A stretch of DNA of 33,339 bases. Source: Bacteroidales bacterium (GTDB lineage Bacteria > Bacteroidota > Bacteroidia > Bacteroidales > F082). Location of the stretch: NCBI GenBank assembly GCA_017466405.1, contig JAFTUF010000044.1, forward strand, positions 1 through 33,339, read 5' to 3'. The number at the start of each line of letters is the position of its first letter. The first letter of the stretch is position 1. Under the pieces are notes generated by a model. That model did no database searches. It had not been told where the DNA came from and was given only the letters and a program-made list of their open reading frames with translations. Position numbers and translations under genes: made by a program. Below, in pieces: positions 24,575-33,266 of this stretch.

Positions 24575-25962
24575 AAGATATGAGTGAGCCTGTTTATATT
24601 GTTGGTCTCGATATTGGCACGACAAAGATAGCGTGTATTGTCGGAGAGAAGATGCCAAATGGTAAGATTGAAATTCGTGGTTATGGCAAGAGAGATTCAA
24701 TCGGAGTGAAACGTGGTATGGTTGTTAACATTGAAGATACTGTAGAAGCCATCAAGGGTGCTGTGGCACAGGCTTCGGAACAGTCGAAGGTTAACATCAA
24801 GAGCGTTAATGTTGGTATTGCAGGTCATCATATCAAGAGCCTTCAGCATCGTGGACTCCTTATCCGTGAGAATGCCGATTTGGAAATTTCAGATCAGGAA
24901 CTCGATAAGTTGAAGCTGGATATGTACAAGATAGGGACATCTCCTGGAGAAGAGATAGTCAATGTCATTCCGCAGGAATATTTCATCGACGGTGAGCCTA
25001 TCGGAAACCAACGACCAAAAGGAATGCTTGGTAATAAGCTTGAAGCCAACTTCCACGTCATTATCGGTCAGACTTCAGCTGTTAGAAACATTATCAAATG
25101 TATCGAACAGGCAGGCTTGGAGATGGAGAATATGATACTCGAGCCTATAGCATCAGCGGCGGCAGTGTTGGGTGACGACGAGAAAGAAGCCGGCGTGGCT
25201 ATTGTCGATATAGGAGGCGGCACAACCGACATCGCTGTGTTCTACGACTCGATAATTTATCATACCGCTGTCATCCCTCTCGGAGGTAATATCATCACAG
25301 AAGACATTCGTCAAGGATGTTCTATCATAAGAAAACACGCCGAAGAGATTAAGGTGAAGTTCGGTTCTGCTGTGGCAAGCGAAAACAGCGACGACGAAGT
25401 GGTTTCTATACCAGGAATAAGAGGACGTGAAGCAAAGGAGATTTCGTTTAGAAACCTCGCCGGTATTATCCAAGCGCGTTTAGAAGAGATATTCGATTTC
25501 GTCGATTCTGAGATACAGAAAGTTAACTCCGAACATAAACTTATCGCTGGCATAGTGCTCACTGGCGGCGGCGCGATGATGAAACATATACGTCAACTCG
25601 CAGAGTTCAAGACAGGTATGGAAGTAAGACTCGGCTATCCTAACGAAAACCTCGCCAACGAGACAGCAAGCGACCTCGAGAGCCCTATGTACTCTACAGG
25701 TATTGGTCTTGTCATAGAAGGATTGGCAAAATATGAAAACAGCAGGCTGAAGAAACAAATGGCAAATGAACCTTTATATGATGAAGCTTCTGTCAATGAT
25801 ATAAAAGATGACAATGTTGAAGTTGCAAACAACGATGTTGCTGATATTGTTGATGACAAACCTAAAAAAGGATTTAGTGTCAAAGACATCATCACAGGCT
25901 TCACACGTTTCTTCAAGAGTGACGAAAATATAGACAAAAATATAACAGATATAGAACAATGA
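24571..25962 (+). CDS. ftsA: cell division protein FtsA
   Basis: FtsA is the actin-like protein that tethers FtsZ to the membrane. The 463-residue product has phosphate-1 motif GLDIGTTKIA, the SHS2/1C insertion domain, phosphate-2 motif IVDIGGGTTDIAVF and the adenosine motif GIVLTGGGA. The C-terminal segment KGFSVKDIITGFTRFFKS is an amphipathic helix suited to membrane binding. ATG 24571, overlapping the ftsQ stop as ATGA, is chosen over an upstream TTG; ATG 24580 is possible. Confidence 0.96.
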   Translation: MKDMSEPVYIVGLDIGTTKIACIVGEKMPNGKIEIRGYGKRDSIGVKRGMVVNIEDTVEAIKGAVAQASEQSKVNIKSVNVGIAGHHIKSLQHRGLLIRENADLEISDQELDKLKLDMYKIGTSPGEEIVNVIPQEYFIDGEPIGNQRPKGMLGNKLEANFHVIIGQTSAVRNIIKCIEQAGLEMENMILEPIASAAAVLGDDEKEAGVAIVDIGGGTTDIAVFYDSIIYHTAVIPLGGNIITEDIRQGCSIIRKHAEEIKVKFGSAVASENSDDEVVSIPGIRGREAKEISFRNLAGIIQARLEEIFDFVDSEIQKVNSEHKLIAGIVLTGGGAMMKHIRQLAEFKTGMEVRLGYPNENLANETASDLESPMYSTGIGLVIEGLAKYENSRLKKQMANEPLYDEASVNDIKDDNVEVANNDVADIVDDKPKKGFSVKDIITGFTRFFKSDENIDKNITDIEQ

Positions 25963-27626
25963 CAGAATTGATTAAATTCGACCCAGTTGAAGAGATGCCT
26001 AACTTCATTAAGGTCATTGGTGTAGGCGGAGGCGGTAGCAATGCTGTCACTCACATGTTTACCGAAGGTATCCAGGGTGTCGATTTTATACTTTGTAACA
26101 CAGATTATCAGGCTTTGGAAAAAAGTCCCGTCGCTATGAAGGTGCATCTCGGCAAGAGAGCTCTCGGCGCCGGTAATATCCCAGCCGTCGGTCGCGAAGC
26201 AGCTATGGAGACAAAGGACGAAATCCGTGAGATGCTGAGCAAAGACACTAAGATGGCTTTTATCACCGCTGGTATGGGCGGCGGAACAGGAACAGGTGCT
26301 GCTCCAGTGGTGGCTGAAATAGCACGCGAACTCGATATCCTTACTGTAGGTATAGTGACAATGCCTTTCACCTGCGAAGGCAAACGCCGTCAACAACAGG
26401 CAATGGAAGGTATAGCAGAACTACGCAAACATGTCGATACTCTCTTGGTTATCAGTAACGACAAATTGCGTGACGAATATGGTAACATGAAACTGACTCA
26501 GGCTTTCAAAAAAGCTGACGACGTGCTTAAGACCGCTGCTAAAGGTATAGCTGAAATTATCACAGTGACAGGTTATGTCAACGTTGACTTCCAAGATGTT
26601 AACACCGTGATGAGAAGAAGCGGCAAGGCTATCATGGGCTCTGGATTCGCCGAAGGTCAAGGCAGAGCTGAAAGAGCTGTAGAAGAAGCCGTGCATTCTC
26701 CTCTCTTGGATGACTCCGACATCAGGGGCGCAAAGAATATCCTTATCTACATTACTTCGGGAAGCGGTGACTGTGAGGTGTCGCTCGATGAAGTGATGGA
26801 AATAACAGATTATGTCCAAGATGCAACAGGCAACTGCTCAGACGTGATATGGGGTAATGGAATCGATGAATCACTTGGTGAAGGCCTTAACGTGACTCTC
26901 ATAGCAACAGGCTTCGATATGCCTGCTGGTTATGAAAATAGCAACTACGACGTTAACACAAAAATAATACATGAGGCTTTCGGTCAGCTCTCAGGTCAGA
27001 AGAGCGCTGCACCAGAACCAAAAACTGAACCTATTGTCCCACAAGAGGAAAGCGGAATATGTGCTATAAATAAGAATGCAGATATTCCACGTCAAGCTCC
27101 TGAACCAGACAATACGGCTAATTCTAACTCGAAGAGAATTCATACCTTAGGTGAAGAAAAGAAAGAAAAAGAGGAACCTATAGTTGCTGAGAATGATAAC
27201 AATGATGGTTATGTGGTCCGTCGTAGAGACCCTTCTCCAGAGCGACGCACTGCAGACCAAGTCCCGACAACACGCGTTTTCGATAATCCATTCTCTAAAG
27301 AAGATGATGAAGAAGATTTCGGAATAAAATCTTTCGTGAAGGATAATGCTGATGCTCAAGTGCAAATGATTATGAAACATGAGGTTAAGACCGAAGTTAA
27401 AAATAACGGTCTTTCTCTTGATGAACAACTTCGTCGCAGACGTCTGTCGTCTCTCAATATGAACTTTAATTCTAAAGTTATAGAAGAACTGGAGAATAAA
27501 CCGGCATATCTTCGTAAAGGTCTGAATATTGATTTAAATGAAGAACAAGAATTGTCAAGCTATTCTTCCAACAGAAATCGGGGCATAAGCGAAAACAACT
27601 CTTACCTGCACGATAACGTAGATTGA
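25959..27626 (+). CDS. ftsZ: cell division GTPase FtsZ
   Basis: FtsZ polymerises into the division ring. The 555-residue product has the N-terminal loop VGGGGSNAV, the tubulin signature GGGTGTGAAPVVAE and the T7 loop region NVDFQDVNTVM. After the globular domain (to about 325) comes a charged, disordered linker of nearly 190 residues, then the conserved C-terminal peptide NKPAYLRKGLNIDL (513-526), followed by 29 further residues rich in Ser and Asn. The gene overlaps ftsA by ATGA and ends the dcw operon with a terminator 8 bases after the stop. Confidence 0.98.
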   Translation: MTELIKFDPVEEMPNFIKVIGVGGGGSNAVTHMFTEGIQGVDFILCNTDYQALEKSPVAMKVHLGKRALGAGNIPAVGREAAMETKDEIREMLSKDTKMAFITAGMGGGTGTGAAPVVAEIARELDILTVGIVTMPFTCEGKRRQQQAMEGIAELRKHVDTLLVISNDKLRDEYGNMKLTQAFKKADDVLKTAAKGIAEIITVTGYVNVDFQDVNTVMRRSGKAIMGSGFAEGQGRAERAVEEAVHSPLLDDSDIRGAKNILIYITSGSGDCEVSLDEVMEITDYVQDATGNCSDVIWGNGIDESLGEGLNVTLIATGFDMPAGYENSNYDVNTKIIHEAFGQLSGQKSAAPEPKTEPIVPQEESGICAINKNADIPRQAPEPDNTANSNSKRIHTLGEEKKEKEEPIVAENDNNDGYVVRRRDPSPERRTADQVPTTRVFDNPFSKEDDEEDFGIKSFVKDNADAQVQMIMKHEVKTEVKNNGLSLDEQLRRRRLSSLNMNFNSKVIEELENKPAYLRKGLNIDLNEEQELSSYSSNRNRGISENNSYLHDNVD

Positions 27627-27633
27627 TAAATAG

Positions 27634-27670
27634 AAAAAAGTTGGATCCTAGAAAGATTCAACTTTTTTTT
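27634..27670 (+). terminator. dcw operon terminator
   Basis: AAAAAGTTGGATC pairs with GATTCAACTTTTT (13 bp, one G-T wobble) around a 7-base loop and runs into T. It begins 8 bases after the ftsZ stop. Confidence 0.92.
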
Positions 27671-27730
27671 GATGTAACTGCAAAAACCTTATCGAGCTTT
27701 TGTTGTTTAAATGTTAAAAAAATCAACATT

Positions 27731-28804
27731 ATGGCAACTAGTATCTTATCAATCAACCCCAAGTTATATTCTACAGAAATAGCAGTCAGCAAAAATGATG
27801 ATATTTTCTATCACTATGAGATAGAACATTCTAATGACGATTTGATACTTTTTGAAAATTTGGTCGAGCAGATTCCATTTCGTCGTGATGCCATAATGAA
27901 TCAATTGCGAAAAGACAATATAAACATTAAAGAGCTGAATTATGTTGTCGCAGAAGGAGGTTTGTTGCGACCTTGTCAGTCAGGTGTTTATGCTATAGAT
28001 AAAAATATGGTCGGCGATCTCCTCGATGGAATAGCAGGCGATGATATAATAAACCTCGGCGGTTTGTTGGCATTTACTGTTGCTAACAGTCTAAGGATAA
28101 AATCACTTGTGGTAGAACCAGCTTCAGTAGATGAGCGCTCCGAACTCGCAAGCTTCACCACACATCCTAGCCTGAGAAAGAAATCTCTCTTTCATGCTTT
28201 GATACATAAATATCTCTCAAAGAGATATGCCTCCGATGTTAAAAAGAATTATGAAGACCTTAACATAATATTTTGTCACGTTAATGAAAGATCTGTATCA
28301 GTGGCTGCACATAAGAAAGGAAAAGTGGTAGATGTAAATCAAGCATATATGGGTTTTGGACCTATGGGATTCTGCGAGATTGGTACCTTGCCAGTTTCTG
28401 CAATCAACGATATGCTCTTTAAGAAATGCTATTCTAAAGACGAGATGTTAAAACTTGTTAAGACAAATGGAACGTCTTTTTCATATCTCGGAACAAATTC
28501 CATCAATGAGATTATAAAACTTTTCGAGAACAACGATAAGAAGACGAAACAGATGCTCGAAGCGATGGCTTATCAGATTAGCAAGGAAATAGTATCTCAT
28601 TATGTAAGCTTGGATGCTCAAATAGATGCGATAATTTTATCGGGTGAAATTTTCTCTGCAAAACGTTTTTTTAAGTATATTTCCAAACGAATTGAAAAGT
28701 TGGCACCGATAGTAACGTATCCTAAGGATTATACTTTTGAAGCTATGGTTTTCAATGTTTTGCAAGTTGAAAATAAGAAAGAGGAAATAAAGACTTATGT
28801 TTAA
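27731..28804 (+). CDS. butyrate kinase homologue with altered active site
   Basis: The 357-residue product aligns end to end with butyrate kinase (acetokinase family, ASKHA fold): FRRDAI, GGLLRPCQSGVYAIDKNMVGDL, NLGGLLAF, VVEPASVDE and RKKSLFHAL match. The catalytic loops do not: NPGSTSTK is NPKLYSTE (9-16), HxGGG is HVNERS (183-188), GxGPFSPERSG is GFGPMGFCEIG, and the TGG motif is SGE (304-306). It is therefore probably not an active acyl kinase; a binding or regulatory role is inferred. The start at 27731 is chosen because a longer frame (TTG 27623) would translate the ftsZ terminator. It overlaps the next gene by 8 bases. No ptb gene is adjacent. Confidence 0.85.
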   Translation: MATSILSINPKLYSTEIAVSKNDDIFYHYEIEHSNDDLILFENLVEQIPFRRDAIMNQLRKDNINIKELNYVVAEGGLLRPCQSGVYAIDKNMVGDLLDGIAGDDIINLGGLLAFTVANSLRIKSLVVEPASVDERSELASFTTHPSLRKKSLFHALIHKYLSKRYASDVKKNYEDLNIIFCHVNERSVSVAAHKKGKVVDVNQAYMGFGPMGFCEIGTLPVSAINDMLFKKCYSKDEMLKLVKTNGTSFSYLGTNSINEIIKLFENNDKKTKQMLEAMAYQISKEIVSHYVSLDAQIDAIILSGEIFSAKRFFKYISKRIEKLAPIVTYPKDYTFEAMVFNVLQVENKKEEIKTYV

Positions 28805-31244
28805 AAAAATTAACTTAATATTTTTTTTGTCGTTAATTATAGCATCGACATTACTCTTTCCTACTTGTAAAAATAACATTGATAACACAGAAATAAACCA
28901 GACAATTTCATTCTTCAACGACTTTGAAGATGATATGCAGAATTCTATTTGGAAGAATGTAGTTAGAAAATATGATTCTATTGCATTTTCAGGTGATTAT
29001 GTCGGCGAATGTCCGGAAAATAAGCAATATGCTTTTGGCTTTAACTTGATGATAGACGATAGTATAGGGAAACGTAATGCTATGTTTTTCATCGATATGA
29101 AACTTAAAGCAGAAAAGCAGCCTGATGCAAAGCTCGTGTTTTCTATTGACAGAGATGATAATAATATTTTCTGGCATACCTTTCCTCTTTCAGAAGGTTT
29201 CGTTAATAATCATTGGTATGAAGTTTCCTTTGAACTGAATGTACCTAACGATGTGTTAAAAAATTCTAAATTGAATTGCTATATCCTTAATTCTAATAAT
29301 AATCATTTCTATATAGATGACTTCAATCTTGATATAAAACTATATGAATTACCAACTTATGTAGATGAGATAAATCAATATAAGCAAGCAAAATATTTAA
29401 AGGAAATTACTGATACTAAGACTATAAACATCCTTTATTCAGAAAAAAAGAATAGAATACAGCTTGCCGATGATAATAAAAATCAAGTTACTAAACCATT
29501 ATCAATGTTCTATTCTTTGATTGTAGATAATGATACAATTGAACTTCAATCTGCCGATTGGGAATTGTTAACAAATGTTAAAAAGAAAGATGAAAATATT
29601 TTAAGATTTAAGAGTGAAAATGATTTACTGACAACCGAACTTACTATTATTTTAAAGGATGATAATCCTAATGTTAATTTTTCTTTACAAACGAAATACT
29701 TAAAAGATGTTAACATTGTCAAGTCGTCGTTGATAATTCCTTTTATAAGTGATGATTTTATAGTTTACAGAAAGAATTCGTTTGTAGATACTGTTGATTT
29801 TCAAAATGTATATTATCTTGATAAAGAAGGTTTTTCGCTTGAACTTGATGAGAAGCAGATGAATTTATATCATCCAGATGATGTATCTTCAATTCAGCTT
29901 GATACGAGAAATTCGATTGCTTATATCAATATGGATTACTACCGAGATCATTTTTTGATTAGATTTCCTCTTTCAGATACATCGGATTATTTCATTGACA
30001 ATTCTACAGTTTTTATGAAAGCCGGTACAATTGACAGTTCATCTTTCGTAATTTCATTAACAGATAAAACTGTTTTGCCGAGAATCATGCCAATCTTCGA
30101 TGGTTACGAATCAGCGATTATATGGACGGAACACGCCGATTGGGCTGATATTAAAACCCATAGAGCAACGTATTTTGGAAGTGAAGATGTAGAGGATATT
30201 AAAGATGCGGTCGGCGGTTTTGCGTATTATGATATTCCTGTTACAAAGAGCGTCTTTTATGACAATCCAGATTCAATAACAAATTATGAGAAAAACGAAG
30301 ACTATCCAGAATTTCATTCCACAATTAAGACAGATAATTCTTTCTTTGATTTTCTTAAACAGCTGGATAATAATGGCTTTGATATTTGTTTGCATACTCC
30401 GGAACAATATACATCCGATAGAGAATCGTTGTCGGAGGCACTTTCTTTCATAAAAGAAAACTTTGCCTCGCCATCATGGATTGATCATGGTTATAACAAT
30501 AGTGTTGTCAACAATAGAGAGAATATGGTTTGTGACGGTTTAGACTCGACATCGCCATATTATGTTTACGATTTATGGAAGAAAAATGGTGTGAAGTACG
30601 TTTGGAATTGTTCTTACGAAGACGCATTCCCCTTTGGAGACTATCTGTTCTACAATAATTTATCACGTCCGTATCCTGGATTTGGCGATGCTTTTCCATT
30701 GCCAAGAATAAGTTCGCATCCTTCATATCCCGACATTTTGATTTGGTTTACACATTACACCATTGAGCCTGGCGAGAACTGGGCTTGGGATTATTTCTTC
30801 AGTCAGAAGAGATTGGATAAGATTGTGGATTTCAGGGAGGTGTTTATCACTCATATTTATGCACCTTGGGTCGAGGAAAAAAGAGGATTCTGGGAAATTG
30901 AAAATGGAAAAGTCGTGGCAAAGAAAGGATTCAATCGCGCACTTGAGAAGATTGCGAAAATGAGAGAACAGCGTTTGCTGTTACCGACAACGATAGCCGA
31001 TTATATGAAATATCAGCAACAGCTGAAGTCGTTGGAATATCGAGTTGAGAAAAACGGTGATGTTGTCTTAAAAAATCGTGGCGACGAAACGATAAAAGGC
31101 TTATCTTTGATAACTACAAAAGATGTGGAATTAGATAATTTAAAATATTTTAACAAAAGAGAGACAAGTGCTGGTGACGAATGGATTATTTGGTTTGATA
31201 TGTCTCCAAATGAAGAAGTTAGGATTTTAAGTAAAATTAAATAA
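28797..31244 (+). CDS. large predicted lipoprotein with a polysaccharide-deacetylase-like region
   Basis: The 815-residue product has a signal peptide and a lipobox-like LLFPTC (Cys24; Pro and Thr before the Cys are unusual). Residues up to about 200 look like a beta-sandwich carbohydrate-binding-type domain (FSIDRDDNNIFWHTFPL, WYEVSFEL, FYIDDFNLDI). From about 435 (DGYESAIIWTEHADWAD) the pattern is that of a NodB-type barrel, with DICLHTPEQ (His533) and SWIDHGYNNS (His564). The catalytic assignment is uncertain. It overlaps the butyrate-kinase-like gene by 8 bases, which suggests translational coupling. Confidence 0.6.
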   Translation: MFKKINLIFFLSLIIASTLLFPTCKNNIDNTEINQTISFFNDFEDDMQNSIWKNVVRKYDSIAFSGDYVGECPENKQYAFGFNLMIDDSIGKRNAMFFIDMKLKAEKQPDAKLVFSIDRDDNNIFWHTFPLSEGFVNNHWYEVSFELNVPNDVLKNSKLNCYILNSNNNHFYIDDFNLDIKLYELPTYVDEINQYKQAKYLKEITDTKTINILYSEKKNRIQLADDNKNQVTKPLSMFYSLIVDNDTIELQSADWELLTNVKKKDENILRFKSENDLLTTELTIILKDDNPNVNFSLQTKYLKDVNIVKSSLIIPFISDDFIVYRKNSFVDTVDFQNVYYLDKEGFSLELDEKQMNLYHPDDVSSIQLDTRNSIAYINMDYYRDHFLIRFPLSDTSDYFIDNSTVFMKAGTIDSSSFVISLTDKTVLPRIMPIFDGYESAIIWTEHADWADIKTHRATYFGSEDVEDIKDAVGGFAYYDIPVTKSVFYDNPDSITNYEKNEDYPEFHSTIKTDNSFFDFLKQLDNNGFDICLHTPEQYTSDRESLSEALSFIKENFASPSWIDHGYNNSVVNNRENMVCDGLDSTSPYYVYDLWKKNGVKYVWNCSYEDAFPFGDYLFYNNLSRPYPGFGDAFPLPRISSHPSYPDILIWFTHYTIEPGENWAWDYFFSQKRLDKIVDFREVFITHIYAPWVEEKRGFWEIENGKVVAKKGFNRALEKIAKMREQRLLLPTTIADYMKYQQQLKSLEYRVEKNGDVVLKNRGDETIKGLSLITTKDVELDNLKYFNKRETSAGDEWIIWFDMSPNEEVRILSKIK

Positions 31245-31256
31245 AAAAGGATATAT

Positions 31257-31823
31257 ATGAAAAGATTGTCGATTTTTGTATCAGGTGGAGGTACTAATTT
31301 ACAGAGAATAGCAGAATATTTTGCAGAGAATCCAGAGGTGGAGATAGCAAATGTGATTTGTAACAATCCTAATGCGTATGCCATTGAAAGAGCAAAAAAC
31401 TTAAATATTCCATGTAAGATTATCAATAGGGCGGAGTTTAAAAGTGAAGAATTAAGTAAGGAACTTTTAAATCAAAAAATTGATTTGATAGTTTTGGCAG
31501 GTTTCTTATGGCTTGTGCCTCAACATCTCATTGATGCTTTCCCTAATAAGATTATAAATATTCATCCGGCTTTGTTGCCTAAATATGGTGGAAAAGGTTT
31601 CTATGGCGAACACGTTCATGAGGCGGTAGTGGCAGCGAAAGAAGAATACTCTGGAATCACAATACATTATGTGAACGAACATTACGACAGTGGCGATATT
31701 ATTTTCCAGGCTAAGGTTGCATTGGAAGAAGGTGAGACACCAGATAGCCTTGCAGCGAAGATTCATACTTTGGAATATAAACATTATCCTGAAGTGATTG
31801 AGAAATTAACAATTGACAATTAA
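31257..31823 (+). CDS. purN: phosphoribosylglycinamide formyltransferase PurN
   Basis: PurN transfers a formyl group from 10-formyl-tetrahydrofolate to glycinamide ribonucleotide in purine synthesis. The 188-residue product has the N-terminal phosphate loop VSGGGTNLQ and the catalytic residues Asn101, His103 (INIHPALLP) and Asp144 (HYDSGDII). Length is normal. GGATATAT precedes the ATG. The last four codons and the stop lie in a 7-bp tandem repeat. Confidence 0.95.
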   Translation: MKRLSIFVSGGGTNLQRIAEYFAENPEVEIANVICNNPNAYAIERAKNLNIPCKIINRAEFKSEELSKELLNQKIDLIVLAGFLWLVPQHLIDAFPNKIINIHPALLPKYGGKGFYGEHVHEAVVAAKEEYSGITIHYVNEHYDSGDIIFQAKVALEEGETPDSLAAKIHTLEYKHYPEVIEKLTIDN

Positions 31824-31833
31824 TAATTATGGA
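31806..31833. repeat. 7-bp tandem repeat over the purN stop
   Basis: TTAACAA, TTGACAA, TTAATAA, TTATGGA run in a 7-bp register across the purN stop codon (31821-31823). Confidence 0.5.
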
Positions 31834-31837
31834 CAAA

Positions 31838-31868
31838 GACTGTTGACTGTTGTCTGTTGTCCGTTGAC
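31838..31868. repeat. 7-bp tandem repeat upstream of the DUF2147-like gene
   Basis: GACTGTT, GACTGTT, GTCTGTT, GTCCGTT and a partial GAC run head to tail, ending 9 bases before the ATG at 31878. It shares the exact 13-mer CTGTTGTCCGTTG with the tract upstream of ruvX. Confidence 0.7.
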
Positions 31869-31877
31869 ATTAAGAAA

Positions 31878-32282
31878 ATGAAAAAACACCTTTTATTATT
31901 AGTATTATTTTTCTGTTCGATGGTGGCATCGGCGCAAGTAGAAAAAATTCTCGGTGAATGGCGTACTGTCGATGATGTGACAGGCGAGACTAAAGGAATA
32001 GTGGAATTTTATAAAGGCGATAACGGCCTCTATTATGGCAAGATATTGAGAGTCTTCTGGAAAGGACAGGAGCTTAAAGACACAGGTTTTGAGAATATGG
32101 TCGTGATTAAGGATATGGAGGAACATGACGGTATTTTGAAGAACGGCATTATCTACGAACCAGAAGGAAAGAAAAACTATTACGGAAAGATTATTTACAA
32201 TAAAGAAGATAACACCATAACTCTGCGCGGTTCATTAGACAAACGCGGCTGGATAGGACGGTCGCAGACTTGGGTGAGATAG
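31878..32282 (+). CDS. DUF2147-like secreted protein
   Basis: The 134-residue product begins with a signal peptide (KKHLLLLVLFFCSMVASAQ) and continues as a lipocalin-like small domain: GEWRTVDDVTGETKGIVEFYK, YGKILRV, and a C-terminal block LRGSLDKRGWIGRSQTWVR that is typical of the DUF2147 family. The function of this family is unknown; it is predicted to be periplasmic. The start at 31878 is chosen because the longer frame begins in the tandem repeat. Confidence 0.85.
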   Translation: MKKHLLLLVLFFCSMVASAQVEKILGEWRTVDDVTGETKGIVEFYKGDNGLYYGKILRVFWKGQELKDTGFENMVVIKDMEEHDGILKNGIIYEPEGKKNYYGKIIYNKEDNTITLRGSLDKRGWIGRSQTWVR

Positions 32283-32331
32283 AAAGGCTAATGATTCCTA
32301 CAAATGTTAAAAAATCTTTACTCTTTTTTTC

Positions 32332-32362
32332 TTGACAAGAGTTTGTAAATATTATATTTTTG
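32332..32362 (+). promoter_or_regulatory. promoter for the small-protein/GNAT pair
   Basis: TTG at 32332-32334 and TATTTTTG at 32355-32362 are separated by 20 bases; the -7 box matches TAnnTTTG exactly. It lies 32 bases before the first ATG, so the pair has its own promoter. Confidence 0.65.
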
Positions 32363-32394
32363 CGGTTAGTATTAACCAATTAAATTTTAAATTT

Positions 32395-32550
32395 ATGGAA
32401 ACTCCATACATCAAAAACACCCCAATTCTTCGAGGTGAAGATGCAAGACGATTCTTGAAGAGAATGCAAGAGAAACATTACGAAGATCCTGAGAAAAGAA
32501 AAAGACGCATAGCAAATTATGAAATGATTATGAAAAATTTCGAGGAATAG
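32395..32550 (+). CDS. small antitoxin-like protein
   Basis: The 51-residue product (starting METPYIKNTPILRGEDARRF) is highly charged, with a helical segment rich in Lys, Arg and Glu (ARRFLKRMQEKHYEDPEKRK). Small proteins with a TPILxGxDA-type start commonly precede GNAT-family genes in Bacteroidota, which suggests the antitoxin half of a pair. No DNA-binding fold is recognised. The ATG at 32395 is chosen over a start at 32332 that lies in the promoter. Confidence 0.6.
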   Translation: METPYIKNTPILRGEDARRFLKRMQEKHYEDPEKRKRRIANYEMIMKNFEE

Positions 32551-32557
32551 ATTGACT

Positions 32558-33118
32558 ATGCATGTACCAGAGAAATGTAATTATAGTTCTTTCAGAGTAC
32601 GAAAATTACGAAATGATGAAACAATAGAATCGTTCGACTGCGGAAACAATGATCTTAACGATTTTATCGTAAGTAGAGCTCAGTCATACTATAAATTGTT
32701 AATAGCTGTAACCTATATCTGTGAAGATGTTGATAGTGGTGCTATATTGGGTTATTTTAGTTTAGCTTATGACAGAATATCTATTGATGATTTTGATAGC
32801 AATACGGACTTTAATCGTTTTAGGAGACGTCGTTTTATCAATGAAAAACGTATAAGAAGTTATCCCGCTGTCAAAATATGCCGATTAGGAGTGCATAATA
32901 AGTGTAAAGGTACAGGTATTGGAACCATCCTGATAGATTTTATAAAATCATATTTCCTTGTAAATAATAAGGCTGGTTGTCGTTTTATTACAGTCGATGC
33001 TTATAATAATGCAGTGCTCTTTTATGAAAGAAATGATTTTAAATTACTAAGAGTAGGCTCAAACGATAGTGACATTACCAAGTTACTTTATTATGATCTT
33101 AATGATATGATAGCGTAG
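32558..33118 (+). CDS. GNAT-family acetyltransferase, toxin-like
   Basis: The 186-residue product has the N-terminal motif FDCGNNDLNDFI, the strand-helix acetyl-CoA loop ICRLGVHNKCKGTGIGTILIDF (the RxxGxG/A region is RLGVHNKCKGTGIG) and the C-terminal segment VDAYNNAVLFYERNDFK. These are features of TacT/AtaT-type GNAT toxins that acetylate aminoacyl-tRNA. It follows the 51-residue gene by 7 bases, supporting a toxin-antitoxin pair. An ordinary acetyltransferase cannot be excluded. ATG 32558 is preferred over TTG 32552. Confidence 0.75.
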   Translation: MHVPEKCNYSSFRVRKLRNDETIESFDCGNNDLNDFIVSRAQSYYKLLIAVTYICEDVDSGAILGYFSLAYDRISIDDFDSNTDFNRFRRRRFINEKRIRSYPAVKICRLGVHNKCKGTGIGTILIDFIKSYFLVNNKAGCRFITVDAYNNAVLFYERNDFKLLRVGSNDSDITKLLYYDLNDMIA

Positions 33119-33156
33119 TTGCTCCTGCAATTCAAAAAACAATTTTGTTAAAAAAA

Positions 33157-33187
33157 TAGGGACGCAGTATAAGATAAAGCGTCCCTA
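33157..33187. terminator. palindrome after the GNAT gene, possible leftward terminator
   Basis: TAGGGACGC and GCGTCCCTA form a perfect 9-bp stem with a 13-base loop. On the minus strand it is followed by a T-run (complement of 33150-33156), on the plus strand it is not. It may instead be a dispersed palindrome. Confidence 0.5.
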
Positions 33188-33266
33188 CAATATTTAGACT
33201 CCTGACTTCGTCACTCTATTTTTAGTAAAAATATAAGTTGTAGATAAACAGCGTTTTAACTCTTTT

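Noticed and set aside
25635-26396. Long minus-strand open frame opposite ftsA and ftsZ (also 18333-19094 and 22842-23516 opposite mraY and murC)
   Set aside because: They are antisense to well-supported genes, have Cys/His/Ser-rich compositions typical of complementary-strand frames, and lack promoters or family motifs.
27623-27730. TTG start that would extend the butyrate-kinase-like protein by 36 residues
   Set aside because: It would translate the ftsZ terminator stem; family alignment begins at MATSILSINP (27731).
33157-33187. Riboswitch or attenuator upstream of the right-edge gene
   Set aside because: The element is a simple palindrome with no recognisable aptamer core, and the next start is 130 bases away with its own -7 box.
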